Shown here one piece after another: positions 1 through 10,810 of a stretch of DNA of 64,000 nt. Position 1 is the first letter of the stretch, and the number at the start of each line of letters is the position of its first letter. This DNA is from Paralvinella palmiformis (lineage: Eukaryota; Annelida; Polychaeta; Terebellida; Alvinellidae). The stretch covers positions 1 to 64,000 of the forward strand of contig JAODUP010000133.1 of the NCBI GenBank assembly GCA_025642065.1, read 5' to 3'. A program made the translations under genes and the position numbers. The notes under the pieces were generated by a model. It was not told the DNA's origin. It saw nothing but the letters and a program-made list of their open reading frames with translations, and searched no databases.

Positions 1-768
1 TATGGAGACTCAAAAATCACCTTTTAAATTTTTTTTGTTTTTTTTTTTTAATAAGGGGAAAACCCAAATTTTAACCTTATTTAACAGTTGGCGAATTAAA
101 ATTTTTAAGACCAAAGAAATTTTCAATTGCTGAATTTTTGATTTATTAAACAAATGACTAAAAGATTTTCTAAAATAATAGCATTTGACAGAGAAATTTC
201 AGTAGACGCCTTGAATATTTCAGGATTTCCAGTAAGGTGATCAGATTACAAAAGCTATTATGACGTGTGTGTCCGATTTATACTAGTCCGCTTGTGCATA
301 CAGAAACAATTAGCAAATCCCACATTCCTATTTCAAGGGGAAATTTTAAATTTTTTTTTTTAAACAAACGGCACTATGAAAATCACACTTTCAATGCAGG
401 ACTGTCATCTAGAATAGCAAGAACAAAAGCATTGCCACCATAACTTAACAAATGTTACTTTCAAGTTACAGATCCTAATATTTATTTTAAAAGAATATCC
501 CCTTTTTCAGCTTCAATTAAATATTTCACATGACAGTTAGATATTTCGACAGATCTCGACCATCAGTCACTAAAACAAATATGAAAATGATAATACAATG
601 TGATCCATGCCTTATATTTCAAGGTTATGTGTAATTTATTCGTCGTAGTAGTGGTTTAGTAAAATAAAATGTGTTCACAACTTGTCTTATTTAAACATAT
701 TTCCGTGTTAGGAAAGAAACATTGTAAAACTCGATAGAGCGAAATACCAAAAAACATATATAATGTAT
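1..768 (+). repeat. Partial unit of the ~1.15 kb tRNA-Glu tandem array
   Basis: This is the spacer half of an array unit, cut by the window edge. From about 100 onward it matches 1,210-1,918 and 2,355-3,062 nearly base for base, for example the blocks around 'gtgatcagattacaaaagct' and 'cactaaaacaaatatgaaaa'. The first ~110 bases are more T-rich and diverged than the same part of the other units. No ORF is present. Confidence 0.85.
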
Positions 769-840
769 TCCCAGATAGTCTAGTTGTTAGGATCCGGCGC
801 CCTCACCTCCGTGGCCGGGGTTCGATTCCCCGTCTGGGAG
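769..840 (+). tRNA. tRNA-Glu(CTC)-like, array copy 1, degenerate
   Basis: The 72-nt cloverleaf has a perfect acceptor stem (TCCCAGA with TCTGGGA, discriminator G) and an intact T arm with B box GGTTCGATTCC. The anticodon loop reads CCCTCAC: anticodon CTC is kept, but the universal T at position 33 is C. The anticodon stem has a mismatch at 30:40, and the D loop has TTG instead of TGG. A T-rich Pol III terminator follows directly. It is probably impaired or a pseudogene. Confidence 0.7.
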
Positions 841-1918
841 AAATCTTTTTCTTTTCCGACCTTTACCGAAATAACACGCATTGTTGCATTCCATTACACT
901 CTTATCAGGTGAGAATAGACAATGCAATTATTTATAAGAGAGCTTTGTGATTCATCATAGAACAAATATATAAGTCTATTATAAAACAAACCAGTACCAT
1001 TCCGACATGAAAGAAATAGTAATTTTTTATTGTAACTTTTAATAGCAATCATAAAATTAAATAATTACTGCCTAATAATTGGCACTGCTAGGTTAATTCA
1101 ACCTTTCCTGATTACGGACAGTAAAAGGTGAGACTCATAAACTCACACTATATGAATTTTACAACTGTTTTCTTCTTTCAATGAGCACGGGAATTGAAAC
1201 CAATTATGAAGCCTTATTTAACAGTTGGCGAATTAAATTTAGATTGACCAACATGAAATTTTCAATTGACTAGTTACATTTTTAGATTCATTAAACAAAT
1301 GACTATAAAGATTTTCTAAAATAATAGCATTTGACAGAGAAATTTCAGTAGACGCCTTGAATATTTCAGGATTTCCAGTAAGGTGATCAGATTACAAAAG
1401 CTATTATGACGTGTGTGTCCGATTTATACTAGTCCGCTTGTGCATACAGAAACAATTAGCAAATCCCACATGCCTATTTCAAGCGACTCCATTTAATTGT
1501 TTCCTTTTAAACAAACGGCACTATGCAAATCACACTTTCAATGCAGGACTGTCATCTAGAATAGCAAGAACAAATGCATTGCCACCATAACTTAACAAAT
1601 GTTACTTTCAAGTCACAGATCCTAATATGTAATTTATAAAAATATTCCCATTTTGTCAGCTTCAATTAAATATTTCACATGACAGTTAGATATTTCGACA
1701 GATCTCGACCATCAGTCACTAAAACAAATATGAAAATGATAATACAATGTGATCCATGCCTTATATTTCAAGGTTATGTGTAATTTATTCGTCGTAGTAG
1801 TGGTTTAGTAAAATAAAATGTGTTCACAACTTGTCTTATTTAAACATATTTCCGTGTTAGGAAAGAAACATTGTAAAACTCGATAGAGCGAAATACCAAA
1901 GACCAACATATAATGTAT
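841..1918 (+). repeat. Spacer of array unit (copy 1 to copy 2)
   Basis: About 1.08 kb of AT-rich spacer between tRNA copies 1 and 2. It is near-identical to 1,987-3,062, with no coding frame. It begins with the T-rich terminator and the block 'tccattacactcttatcagg'. The period between tRNA starts is 1,150 bp. Confidence 0.9.
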
Positions 1919-1986
1919 TCCCAGATGGTCTAGTGGTTAGGATCCGGCGCTCTCACCACCGTGGCCGGCGATTCCCCGTCTGGGAG
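1919..1986 (+). pseudogene. tRNA-Glu(CTC) pseudogene, array copy 2
   Basis: The acceptor stem, D arm (TAGTGGTTA) and CTC anticodon loop are intact. Four bases (GGTT) are missing from the T arm, leaving 68 nt and destroying the B box. Pol III transcription and folding should both fail. Confidence 0.85.
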
Positions 1987-3062
1987 AAATCTTTTTCTTT
2001 TCCGACCTTTACCGAAATAACACGCATTGTTGCATTCCATTACACTCTTATCAGGTGAGAATAGACAATGCAATTATTTATAAGAGAGCTTTGTGATTCA
2101 TCATAGAACAAATATATAAGTCTATTATAAAACAAACCAGTAACCCATTCCGACATGAATGAAATAGTATTTTTTTTGTAACTTTTAATAGCAATCATAA
2201 AAATTAAATAATTACTGCCTAATAATTGGCACTGCTAGGTTAATTCAACCTTTCCTGATTACGGACAGTAAAAGGTGAGACTCATAAACTCACACTATAT
2301 GAATTTTACAACTGTTTTCTTCTTTCAATGAGCACGGGAATTGAAACCAATTATGAAGCCTTATTTAACAGTTGGCGAATTAAATTTATAGATTGACCAA
2401 CATGAAATTTTCAATTGACTAGTTACATTTTTAGATTCATTAAACAAAAGACTATAAAGATTTTCTAAAATAATAGCATTTGACAGAGCAATTGCAGTAG
2501 ACGCCTTGAATATTTCAGGATTTCCAGTAAGGTGATCAGATTACAAAAGCTATTATGACGTGTGTGTCCGATTTATACTAGTCCGCTTGTGCATACAGAA
2601 ACAATTAGCAAATCCCACATGCCTATTTCAAGCGACTCCATTTAATTGTTTCTTTTAAACAAACTGCACTATGCAAATCACACTTTCAATGCAGGACTGT
2701 CATCTAGAATAGCAAGAACAAATGCATTGCCACCATAACTTAACAAATGTTACTTTCAAGTCACAGATCCTAATATGTATTCTAAAAAATATTCCCATTT
2801 CAGCTTCAATTAAATATTTCACATGACAGTTAGATATTTCGACAGATCTCGACCATCAGTCACTAAAACAAATATGAAAATGATAATACAATGTGATCCA
2901 TGCCTTATATTTCAAGGTTATGTGTAATTTATTCGTCGTAGTAGTGGTTTAGTAAAATAAAATGTGTTCACAACTTGTCTTATTTAAACATATTTCCGTG
3001 TTAGGAAAGAAACATTGTAAAACTCGATAGAGCGAAATACCAAAGACCAACATATAATGTAT
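1987..3062 (+). repeat. Spacer of array unit (copy 2 to copy 3)
   Basis: Near-identical copy of 841-1,918, differing by small indels in homopolymer runs. No coding frame. Confidence 0.9.
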
Positions 3063-3134
3063 TCCCAGATGGTCTAGTTGTTAGGATCCGGCGCTCTCAC
3101 CACCGTGGCCGGGGTTCGATTCCCCGTCTGGGAG
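3063..3134 (+). tRNA. tRNA-Glu(CTC), array copy 3
   Basis: The 72-nt cloverleaf has a perfect acceptor stem, a perfect T arm (GGGG TTCGATT CCCC), anticodon CTC with T33, and a T-run terminator. Deviations are a D loop with TTG where TGG (G18G19) is expected and a C-A mismatch at 30:40 of the anticodon stem. With copy 6 it is the best candidate for a working gene in the array. Confidence 0.8.
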
Positions 3135-3386
3135 AAATCTTTTTTCTTTTCCGACCTTTACCGAAATAACACGCATTGTTGCATTCCATTACACTCTTAT
3201 CAGGTGAGAATAGACAATGCAATTATTTATAAGAGAGCTTTGTGATTCATCATAGAACAAATATATAAGTCTATTATAAAAAAAATCAGTAACCATTCCG
3301 ACATGAATATAATAGTTCATTTTTTTATGAAAGAAACATTGTAAAACTCGATAGAGCGAAATACCAAAGATCAACATAATGTGTAT

Positions 3387-3458
3387 TCCCAAATGGTCTA
3401 GTGGTTAGAATCCGGCGCTCTCACCGCCATGGCCAGGGTTCGATTCCCGGTCTTGGAG
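3387..3458 (+). tRNA. tRNA-Glu(CTC)-like, array copy 4, degenerate
   Basis: This 72-nt copy lies only 324 bp after copy 3, because the unit between them is internally deleted. The D loop (GTGGTTA) and CTC loop are intact. The acceptor stem (TCCCAAA with TCTTGGA) has two mismatches, the T stem one and the anticodon stem one (27:43). The flanks match the copy 5 unit, so copies 4 and 5 form a subfamily. Confidence 0.75.
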
Positions 3459-4280
3459 AATGTTTTTTTTCTTTTCCGACCTTTATCGAAATAACACCCA
3501 CTGTTTTATTCCATTACACTCTTATCAGGTGAGAATAGAGAGTGCAATTATTTATAAGAGAGCTTTGTGATTCCTCATAGAACAAATATATAAGTCAATT
3601 ATAAAAAACTCACTAACCATTCCGAAATAAATGAATTAGTTAATTTTTTATTGTCACTTTTAATAGCACTCATACAAATTAAATGATAATTGCCTAATAA
3701 TTGGCACTGCTAGATTAAATCAATCTTTCCTGATTACCGACAGTAAACAGTGAGATTCATAAACTCAGATTATATGAATTTTACAACTGTTTCCTTCTTT
3801 CAATGGGCAAGTGAAGTGAAACCAATTATGAAACCTTACTTATCAGTTGGTGAATTAAATTTAGATTGAACAACATCAAATCTTCAATTGACTAGTTACA
3901 TTTTTAGATTCATTAAACAAATGACTATAAAGATTATCGAAAATAATAGCATTTGCCAGTGCAATTTCAATCGACGCCTTGAATTTTTCAGGATTTCCAG
4001 TAACATGATCATATTACAAAAGCTATTATAACGTGTGTGGCCGATTTATTCTAGTCAACCTGTTCACACAGAAACAATTGTCAAATCCCACATGCCTATT
4101 CCAAGCATCTTAATCTAATTGTTTGCCCTTAGACAAACGGTACTATGCAAATCTTTTTTTCAATGCAGGACTGTCATCTAGAATAGCAAAAACAAATACC
4201 TTGCCACCATTACTTATCAAATGTTACTTTTAAATTACAGATCCTAATATTTACTCTAATGGAATATCTCACCATTTCAG
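3459..4280 (+). repeat. Partial array unit after copy 4
   Basis: Spacer matching 7,631-8,280 almost exactly, including 'aatagagagtgcaattattt', and then diverging near 4,270-4,285 where a foreign segment begins. No coding frame. Confidence 0.85.
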
Positions 4281-5335
4281 CTTCGATAGAGCGTGCCAAC
4301 TAATTTTCGCGGGCTTTTACACTTCGGGTGTCGGCCCTGAACAGCGGAGGCGGAGCTTCATGGTTTTCAATGTAGGCTGGATTCTTATTCTGAACATCTC
4401 GGTTTGAACAACGATATACTGCGCAATACAATTGGAATTCAGATAGGAAAATACTTCTAATGATAGATTAGTTTCTTGTTGTTCAGCATATTCCATTATT
4501 AAAGGTTGTTATTGCTAAACAAAATGAGAGTATATACTTCTTTAGCGAAGTTCGCTAGTATTGGTTATCGCTTGAAAATTGAGATGGCGACAGACGGAGT
4601 TTGTTTACATATTAAAATCGACTCATGATTCGCGTTAATTCACGAGAAATAATATTCAAATGCAACATATCAATGCCGGATTATTGCTCTATCAATCATT
4701 ACTTTTGTGTATCACAATGTGTCTCCAATTTGATGAGTATTTCCGATCCAAATAGCACACCCGTTTGTTTATTAGAAGTATGCCATCTATGCCGGTGCAT
4801 TTTCACTGACGTGCGTATGCGCCATGAACCTACTGTTGGACGATGCTACACATAAAATGACCACAAATAAAACAAATCGTTGAAGATATCTCTGAATTCT
4901 TCTGGTAAAATGATAGTATTACAGCTGCCTTGTCCATTTTCGATATTATTATAAATGGCCAAAGATGTGTATTGAAGAAACACTATGGGAAAGCCATCGC
5001 CTATACGTAAACTTTCGCTATGAATACGGCAATCCGCTCGTACCCGGAAAATGTGCCGTGCGAACTACCACATAGAACTTCCAATTTAATCTTGTTTACT
5101 AAATCAGTCTTCTTTAAATAGAAATATACTAAATATCACCTTATCGTTCATTTTCCTTTACTGACTGTTGGAATCGTGGAGTATTATCACCGGCAATGAT
5201 CATTAAAATATACAAACAAATCTCGCGTACACACTGAAAAGGAACGGGGATCCAGACTCTGCAATTAACACGACCCGATTGTAATAGTTCTAAATCCTGC
5301 CGCTATATATCACTAGCTTATTTGGCAAGATCTAT
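4281..5335. other. Unexplained ~1.05 kb insert in the tRNA array
   Basis: This segment does not match the array spacer, which resumes at about 5,336 with 'tagatatttcacatgacagt'. It has mixed GC content, and one 76-codon open frame (4,625-4,855, +) with several Cys and His residues but no family I recognise. I see no clear terminal repeats, reverse transcriptase or transposase motif. It may be a non-autonomous element or an old piece of unrelated DNA. Confidence 0.5.
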
Positions 5336-5399
5336 TAGATATTTCACATGACAGTTTGAAATTTCGGCAGATCTCGACCATCAGTCACTAAAACAAATA

Positions 5400-7351
5400 T
5401 CAGCGGAATGTGCTAACAGTCAAACTGACTGTTCAAAATCACTAAGAATTTGATGGGACATAAAGTAGAAATAATTATGCCAAGCTATTCATTTGATGAG
5501 CACTTGGCCAACAGTTTAGTGATTTCTTCATGAGGAAAATTACAACCATTAGAGACGACATTGATAATCAGAAATCTCCAATAAGCGACGCTGTCGTGAT
5601 AAGCGCTGATATCAAATTTGAAGGACAGCCTCTGACAAACGTGCGCCTGTCACTCAAGACGAGGGACGTGCTATTATCATTAATTATCCCTCCAAATCTT
5701 GTGAACTAGACCCATTACCTACATACCTCTGACAAAAGTGCTGCAATACCTACTGCCTTTGAATACGGCTATTATAAACAAATCACTGGTGGAATCCCGG
5801 TTCCGCTTTCTTTCAAAAAGGCCAATATTAGACCACTGCTGAAGAAGCCAAATCTGAATAAAGAGGAATTGAAAAATTACTGCCCAGTGTCTAATCTGCC
5901 TTTCTTGTCGAAGATCCTAGAGAAGTTGGTTGCTAAGCGGTTGGAGACCCATTTGAGTAGTAACAGACTGCATGGTAATCTTTAGTCAGCTTACCGTACC
6001 TATCACTTTACAAAGACCGCGCTCCTGAAGGTCCATCGTGAAATTACTGAAGCTTTAGATAGGAAGTATATGGAAGCATTAGTTTTGCTTGACTTGTCTG
6101 CTACTTTCGATGTCATAGATCACAAGATCCTTCAAGCGCGCCTTGAGCATTCGCTTGGAGTAACCGGAAGTGCCCTCGCCTGGATCAAGTCTTATCTGAG
6201 TGACAGATCTCAGTGTGTTGCCATAGGAATGACGACATCAGAAAGTAAGTGACTGAATTTTGGGGTACCACAAGGATCGGTACTTGGACCCCATAAGTAC
6301 TGTTGTATTCAAACCCAATTGGTGCGGTACGTAGCCGACATAATTTGCTCTACCACTGTTATGCAGATGTTACCCATGTTTATATGGTGATCATGCCCAA
6401 AAGAACTTGGTCCGACGTTGCAGAAACATTTGAAGCTTGCTTGGCTGATATCAGTACTTGAATTAGTGCAAACATGCTTAAGTTAAACGAGGAAAAGACA
6501 GAGCTCATTATCTTTAACCCACAACATCAGGTTGGGATAACTGAGGAATTGAGACTTCAGGTAGATAATAATAGTGTTTATCTAGCATCGTCAGTGAAAA
6601 ACTTAGGAGCATATTTTGATACATCCCTGACCATGGAGAGGCAAGTAAATGCAATATCCAAAGCCTGTTATTACCACATTCGTAATATAGGTCATATCAG
6701 GCGGCATTACATTGGATGCTTGAAAAATACTGGCACACGCCCTGATAACTTCTCGGCTAGATTACGGCAATGCTCTCCTGTATGGTCTTCCAAGCACACT
6801 GATGAACGGCTACAGAAAATATAGAATTCTTCTGCCAGGTTAGTCACTCGCATTCATAAAAGAGAACTTATAACACCAGTCTTGAACTCTCTGCATTGGC
6901 TTCCGGTTATATACAGATCGCAGTACAAACGTTTGGTGTACACTTTTAAGGCACTTCAAGAGACTGCCCCTCAGTAATTAGAGGAACTTGTCGTTCGAAA
7001 TCAACAGACAAGGTCTCTACGGTCTGAGTCTGGAGCATTCTTAGCCGTACCAACAACACGTGGAGTGACATACGGTAATAGATGTTTCAGAAAGGCTGCT
7101 GCAACCTTATGGAATAATCTTCCAGTAACTATTAGAAAGTGCAAGACCATTGATACCTTCAAAAAGAAGATTAAAAATTATCTTTTTGTTCCAGCTTTTC
7201 CTAGCTGAATATATTATGTATTTGGTTGAAAAGAATTAAGTATGTAAATCTGTTACATCCATTTGAATTATTTAATGTCAAGCGCCTTAGAATAACCATC
7301 TTACAGTTTATATAGGGCGCTATATTAATTTCGTATTTTATTATTATTATC
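5400..7351 (+). mobile_element. CR1/L2-like LINE, 5'-truncated and decayed, inserted in the tRNA array
   Basis: Non-LTR retrotransposon remnant. Fragments in order are a linker (from about 5,530), the RT N-terminal region (about 5,870: NYRPVSNLP-like, LSKILEKLV), the core DLSATFDVIDHKIL (6,070-6,252), VPQGSVLGP (about 6,262), a YADD box decayed to YADV (about 6,360), LKLNEEKTELIIF (6,474) and the C-terminal LHWLPV...LWNNLP...TFKKKIKNYLF ending at about 7,206. The RT domain carries in-frame stops (one replaces the expected Gln of a QSAYR motif) and frameshifts. The 3' end has the L2-style 'gggcgctatattaattt' and a short ATT tail. The endonuclease is missing. Array spacer flanks both sides, with TATCAG-like target duplication. 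It cannot be autonomous. Confidence 0.9.
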
Positions 7352-7559
7352 AGGAGTATAGTGTCTTATCTTGATCTATTGATAAAAATAGCACAACCGT
7401 GATTTTTGCCTTATATGTCAAGGTCACTTGTAATTAATTCGTGCTTTAGTAAAATAAAATGTGTTCACAACCAGTCTTATTTAAACACATTTCCGAGAAA
7501 TGAAAGAAACGTTGTAAAACTCGATAGAGCGAAATACCAAAGATCAACATAACGTGTAT
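7352..7559 (+). repeat. Array spacer between LINE and tRNA copy 5
   Basis: Continuation of the unit interrupted at about 5,400. 'gtcttatcttgatctattga' corresponds to the 9,676 region of the uninterrupted unit. Confidence 0.85.
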
Positions 7560-7630
7560 TCCCAGAGGCTCTGGTGGTTAGAATCCGGCGCTCTCACCGC
7601 CATGGCCAGGGTTCGATTCCCGTCTTGGAG
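7560..7630 (+). tRNA. tRNA-Glu(CTC)-like, array copy 5, degenerate
   Basis: This 71-nt copy has an intact CTC loop and B box. The D stem is altered (GGCTCTGG for TGGTCTAG), one base is lost at the T-stem/acceptor junction, and the acceptor stem has a 4:69 mismatch. It shares the CGCCA anticodon-stem variant with copy 4. Probably non-functional. Confidence 0.7.
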
Positions 7631-8700
7631 AATGTTTTTTTTCTTTTCCGACCTTTATCGAAATAACACCCACTGTTTTATTCCATTACACTCTTATCAG
7701 GTGAGAATAGAGAGTGCAATTATTTATAAGAGAGCTTTGTGATTCCTCATAGAACAAATATATAAGTCAATTATAAAAAACTCACTAACCATTCCGAAAT
7801 AAATGAATTAGTTAATTTTTTATTGTCACTTTTAATAGCACTCATACAAATTAAATGATAATTGCCTAATAATTGGCACTGCTAGATTAAATCAATCTTT
7901 CCTGATTACCGACAGTAAACAGTGAGATTCATAAACTCAGATTATATGAATTTTACAACTGTTTCCTTCTTTCAATGGGCAAGTGAAGTGAAACCAATTA
8001 TGAAACCTTACTTATCAGTTGGTGAATTAAATTTAGATTGAACAACATCAAATCTTCAATTGACTAGTTACATTTTTAGATTCATTAAACAAATGACTAT
8101 AAAGATTATCGAAAATAATAGCATTTGCCAGTGCAATTTCAATCGACGCCTTGAATTTTTCAGGATTTCCAGTAACATGATCATATTACAAAAGCTATTA
8201 TAACGTGTGTGGCCGATCTATATTAGTCCGCTTGTTCTTACAGAAACAACTGTCAAATCCCACATGCCTATTCCAAGCATCTCAAACTTTCAATGCAGGA
8301 CCGTCATCTAGAATAGAAAGAGCAAATACATTGTCACCATAACTTAACAAATGTTACTTTCAAATTACAGATCCTAATATTTATTCTAAAAGAATATCCC
8401 CCTATTGTCATCTTCAATTAAATATTTCACATGACAGTTAGAAATTTCGACAGATCTTGACCATTAGTCACTATAAAAAAAAGGGAGAAAGACACTCTCT
8501 TATCTTTATCTATGATAATGATAGTACAACGTGATCTATACCTTATATTTCAAGGTTATGTGTAATGTATTCGTCGTAGTAGTGGTTTAGTAAAATAAAA
8601 TGTGTTCACAACCTGTCTTATTTAAACATATTTCCGTGTTAGGAAAGAAACATTGTAAAACTCGATAGAGCGAAATACCAAAGATCAACATATAATGTAT
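7631..8700 (+). repeat. Spacer of array unit (copy 5 to copy 6)
   Basis: About 1.07 kb of AT-rich spacer. Its first part follows the copy 4/5 subfamily and its last part follows the copy 1-3 subfamily, so the unit is mosaic. No coding frame. Confidence 0.9.
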
Positions 8701-8772
8701 TCCCAGATGGTCTAGTGGTTAGGATCCGGCGCTCTCACCACCGTGGCCGGGGTTCGATTCCCCGTCTGGAAG
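8701..8772 (+). tRNA. tRNA-Glu(CTC), array copy 6
   Basis: The 72-nt copy has an intact A box region (TGGTCTAGTGG), CTC loop with T33 and a perfect T arm. The acceptor 3' strand reads TCTGGAA, giving a 2:71 mismatch, and the anticodon stem has the C-A mismatch at 30:40. A T-rich terminator follows. Plausibly transcribed. Confidence 0.78.
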
Positions 8773-9848
8773 AAATATTTTTCTTTTCCGACCTTTACCG
8801 AAATAACACGCATTGTTGCATTCCATTACACCCTTATCAAGTGAAAATAGACAATGCAATTATTTATAAGAGAGCTTTGTGATTCATCATAGAACAAATA
8901 TATAAGTCTATTATAAAACAAAACAATACCCATTCCGACATGAATGAAATAGTTAATTTGTTTTGTCACTTTTAATAGCAATCATAAAAATTAAATAATT
9001 ACAGCCTAATAATTGGCACTGCTAGGTTAATTCAACCTTTCCTGATTACGGACAGTAAAAGGTGAGACTCATAAACTCACACTATATGAATTTTACAACT
9101 GTTTTCTTCTTTCAATGAGCACGGGAATTGAAACGAATTTTGAAGCCTTATTTAACAGTTGGCGAATTAAATTTATATTGACCAACATGAAATTTTCAAT
9201 TGACTAGTTACATTTGTAGATTCATTAAACAAATGACCATAAAGATTTCCTAAAATAATAGCATTTGCCAGAGCAATTTGAGTAGACTCCTTGAATATTT
9301 CAGGATTTCCAGTAAGGTGATCAGATTATAAAAGCTATTATGACGTGTGTGTCCGATTTATTCTAGTCCGCTTGTGCATACAGAAAAAATTAGCAAATCC
9401 CACATGCCTATTCCAAGCGTCTCAATCTAATTGTTTGATTTTAAACAAACGGCACTATGCAAATCACACTTTCAATGCAGGACTGTCATCTAGAATAGCA
9501 AGAACAAATCCTTTGCGAACATAACTTAACAAATGTTACTTTCAAATTACGGATCCTAATATTTATTCTAAAAGAATATGCCACAATTATCAGCTTCAAT
9601 TAAATATTTCACATGACAGTTAGATATTTCGACAGATCTCGACCATCAGTCACTAAAACAAATATCAGGAGAAAGATAATGTCTTATCTTTATCTATGAT
9701 AATGATAGTACAACCGTGATCTATACCTTATATTTCAAGGTTATGTGTAATTTATTCGTCGTAGTAGTGGTTTAGTAAAGTAAAATGTGTTCACAACCAG
9801 TCTTATTTAAACATATTTCGATGAAATGAAAGAAACATTGTAAAACTC
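8773..9848 (+). repeat. Spacer of array unit after copy 6
   Basis: About 1.08 kb spacer, collinear with the other units and ending in the pre-tRNA block 'aactcgatag'. No coding frame. Confidence 0.9.
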
Positions 9849-10497
9849 GATAGTTAGGATCTTTTCCGACCTTTTATCGAAATAACACCCAATGTTGTAT
9901 TCTATTACAATCGAAAGATTATCGAAAATAATAGATTTGCTACTGTAATTTCAGTAGACGTCTTGAATATTTCAGGATTTCCAGTAACATGTTCAGATTA
10001 CAAAAGCTATTATGACGTGTGTGTCTGATTTATAATAATCCGCGTGTGCACACATAAACAATTATCAAATCCCACATGCCTATTCCAAACGTCTCAATCT
10101 AATTGTTTGCTTTTAAAAAACGACACGATGCAAATCACACTTTCAATGCAGGACTATCATCTAGATCCTAATATTTATTCTAAAAGAATATCCCACCATT
10201 CCCAGTTTCAATTCAATATTTCCCGTGGAAGTTATATATTTCGGCAAATCTCGCTAATTATCACTAATACAAATATGAAGAGAAAAATAGTGTCTTATGT
10301 TGATCTATTGATAATGATAGCACAACCGTTATCTATGCCTTATATGTCAAGGTCATGTATAATTTATTCATCATAGTAATGCTTTTAGTAAAATAAAATG
10401 TGTGTACAAGCAGTCGTATTTAAACATATTATCGAGAAATAAAAGAAACATTATAAAATCGGCTCAGCGAAATACCAAAGATAGACATATTGTGCAT
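9849..10497 (+). repeat. Array unit with the tRNA deleted, itself truncated
   Basis: Where a tRNA should start, the sequence jumps from 'aactcgatag' to 'gttaggat' (8 bases of the D arm) and then directly to the post-tRNA 'cttttccgacc' block. One deletion thus removed nearly the whole tRNA. The rest of the unit also lacks several hundred bases compared with 8,773-9,848. Confidence 0.85.
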
Positions 10498-10569
10498 TCC
10501 CTGATGGTCTAGTGGTTATAATCCTGAGCTCTCACCGACATGGCAAGGTTTCGATTCCCAGTCTGGAAG
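10498..10569 (+). pseudogene. tRNA-Glu(CTC) pseudogene, array copy 8
   Basis: The 72-nt copy keeps the D arm and CTCTCAC loop but has a broken anticodon stem (TGAG with GACA), an altered acceptor stem (TCCCTGA with TCTGGAA) and a changed T stem (AAGG TTTCGATTCC). It is the most diverged copy, consistent with an array edge escaping homogenisation. Confidence 0.75.
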
Positions 10570-10810
10570 AAAACGCTTTCTTTTCTGATCTTTGTCGAAA
10601 AAACACTCCATTATTAAGTTCACCCACTGATCATAATAAAATCAGTCATCATTCCGACATAGATTAATTAATTAATTTCTAGATTGTTTCATTTTATTCC
10701 ATTCATAAATATAAAACGATGTCTGCCTAATAATTGAGGCTGCTAGATTAAGTCTATCTTTCCGAATTATCGCAAGTAAACTATGAGGCTCATTAACTCA
10801 CGGTATATGA
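10570..10810 (+). repeat. Diverged array spacer before the second LINE
   Basis: Diverged spacer matching 13,200-13,388 at moderate identity. It stops at 'cacggtatatga', where LINE sequence begins. Confidence 0.75.
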
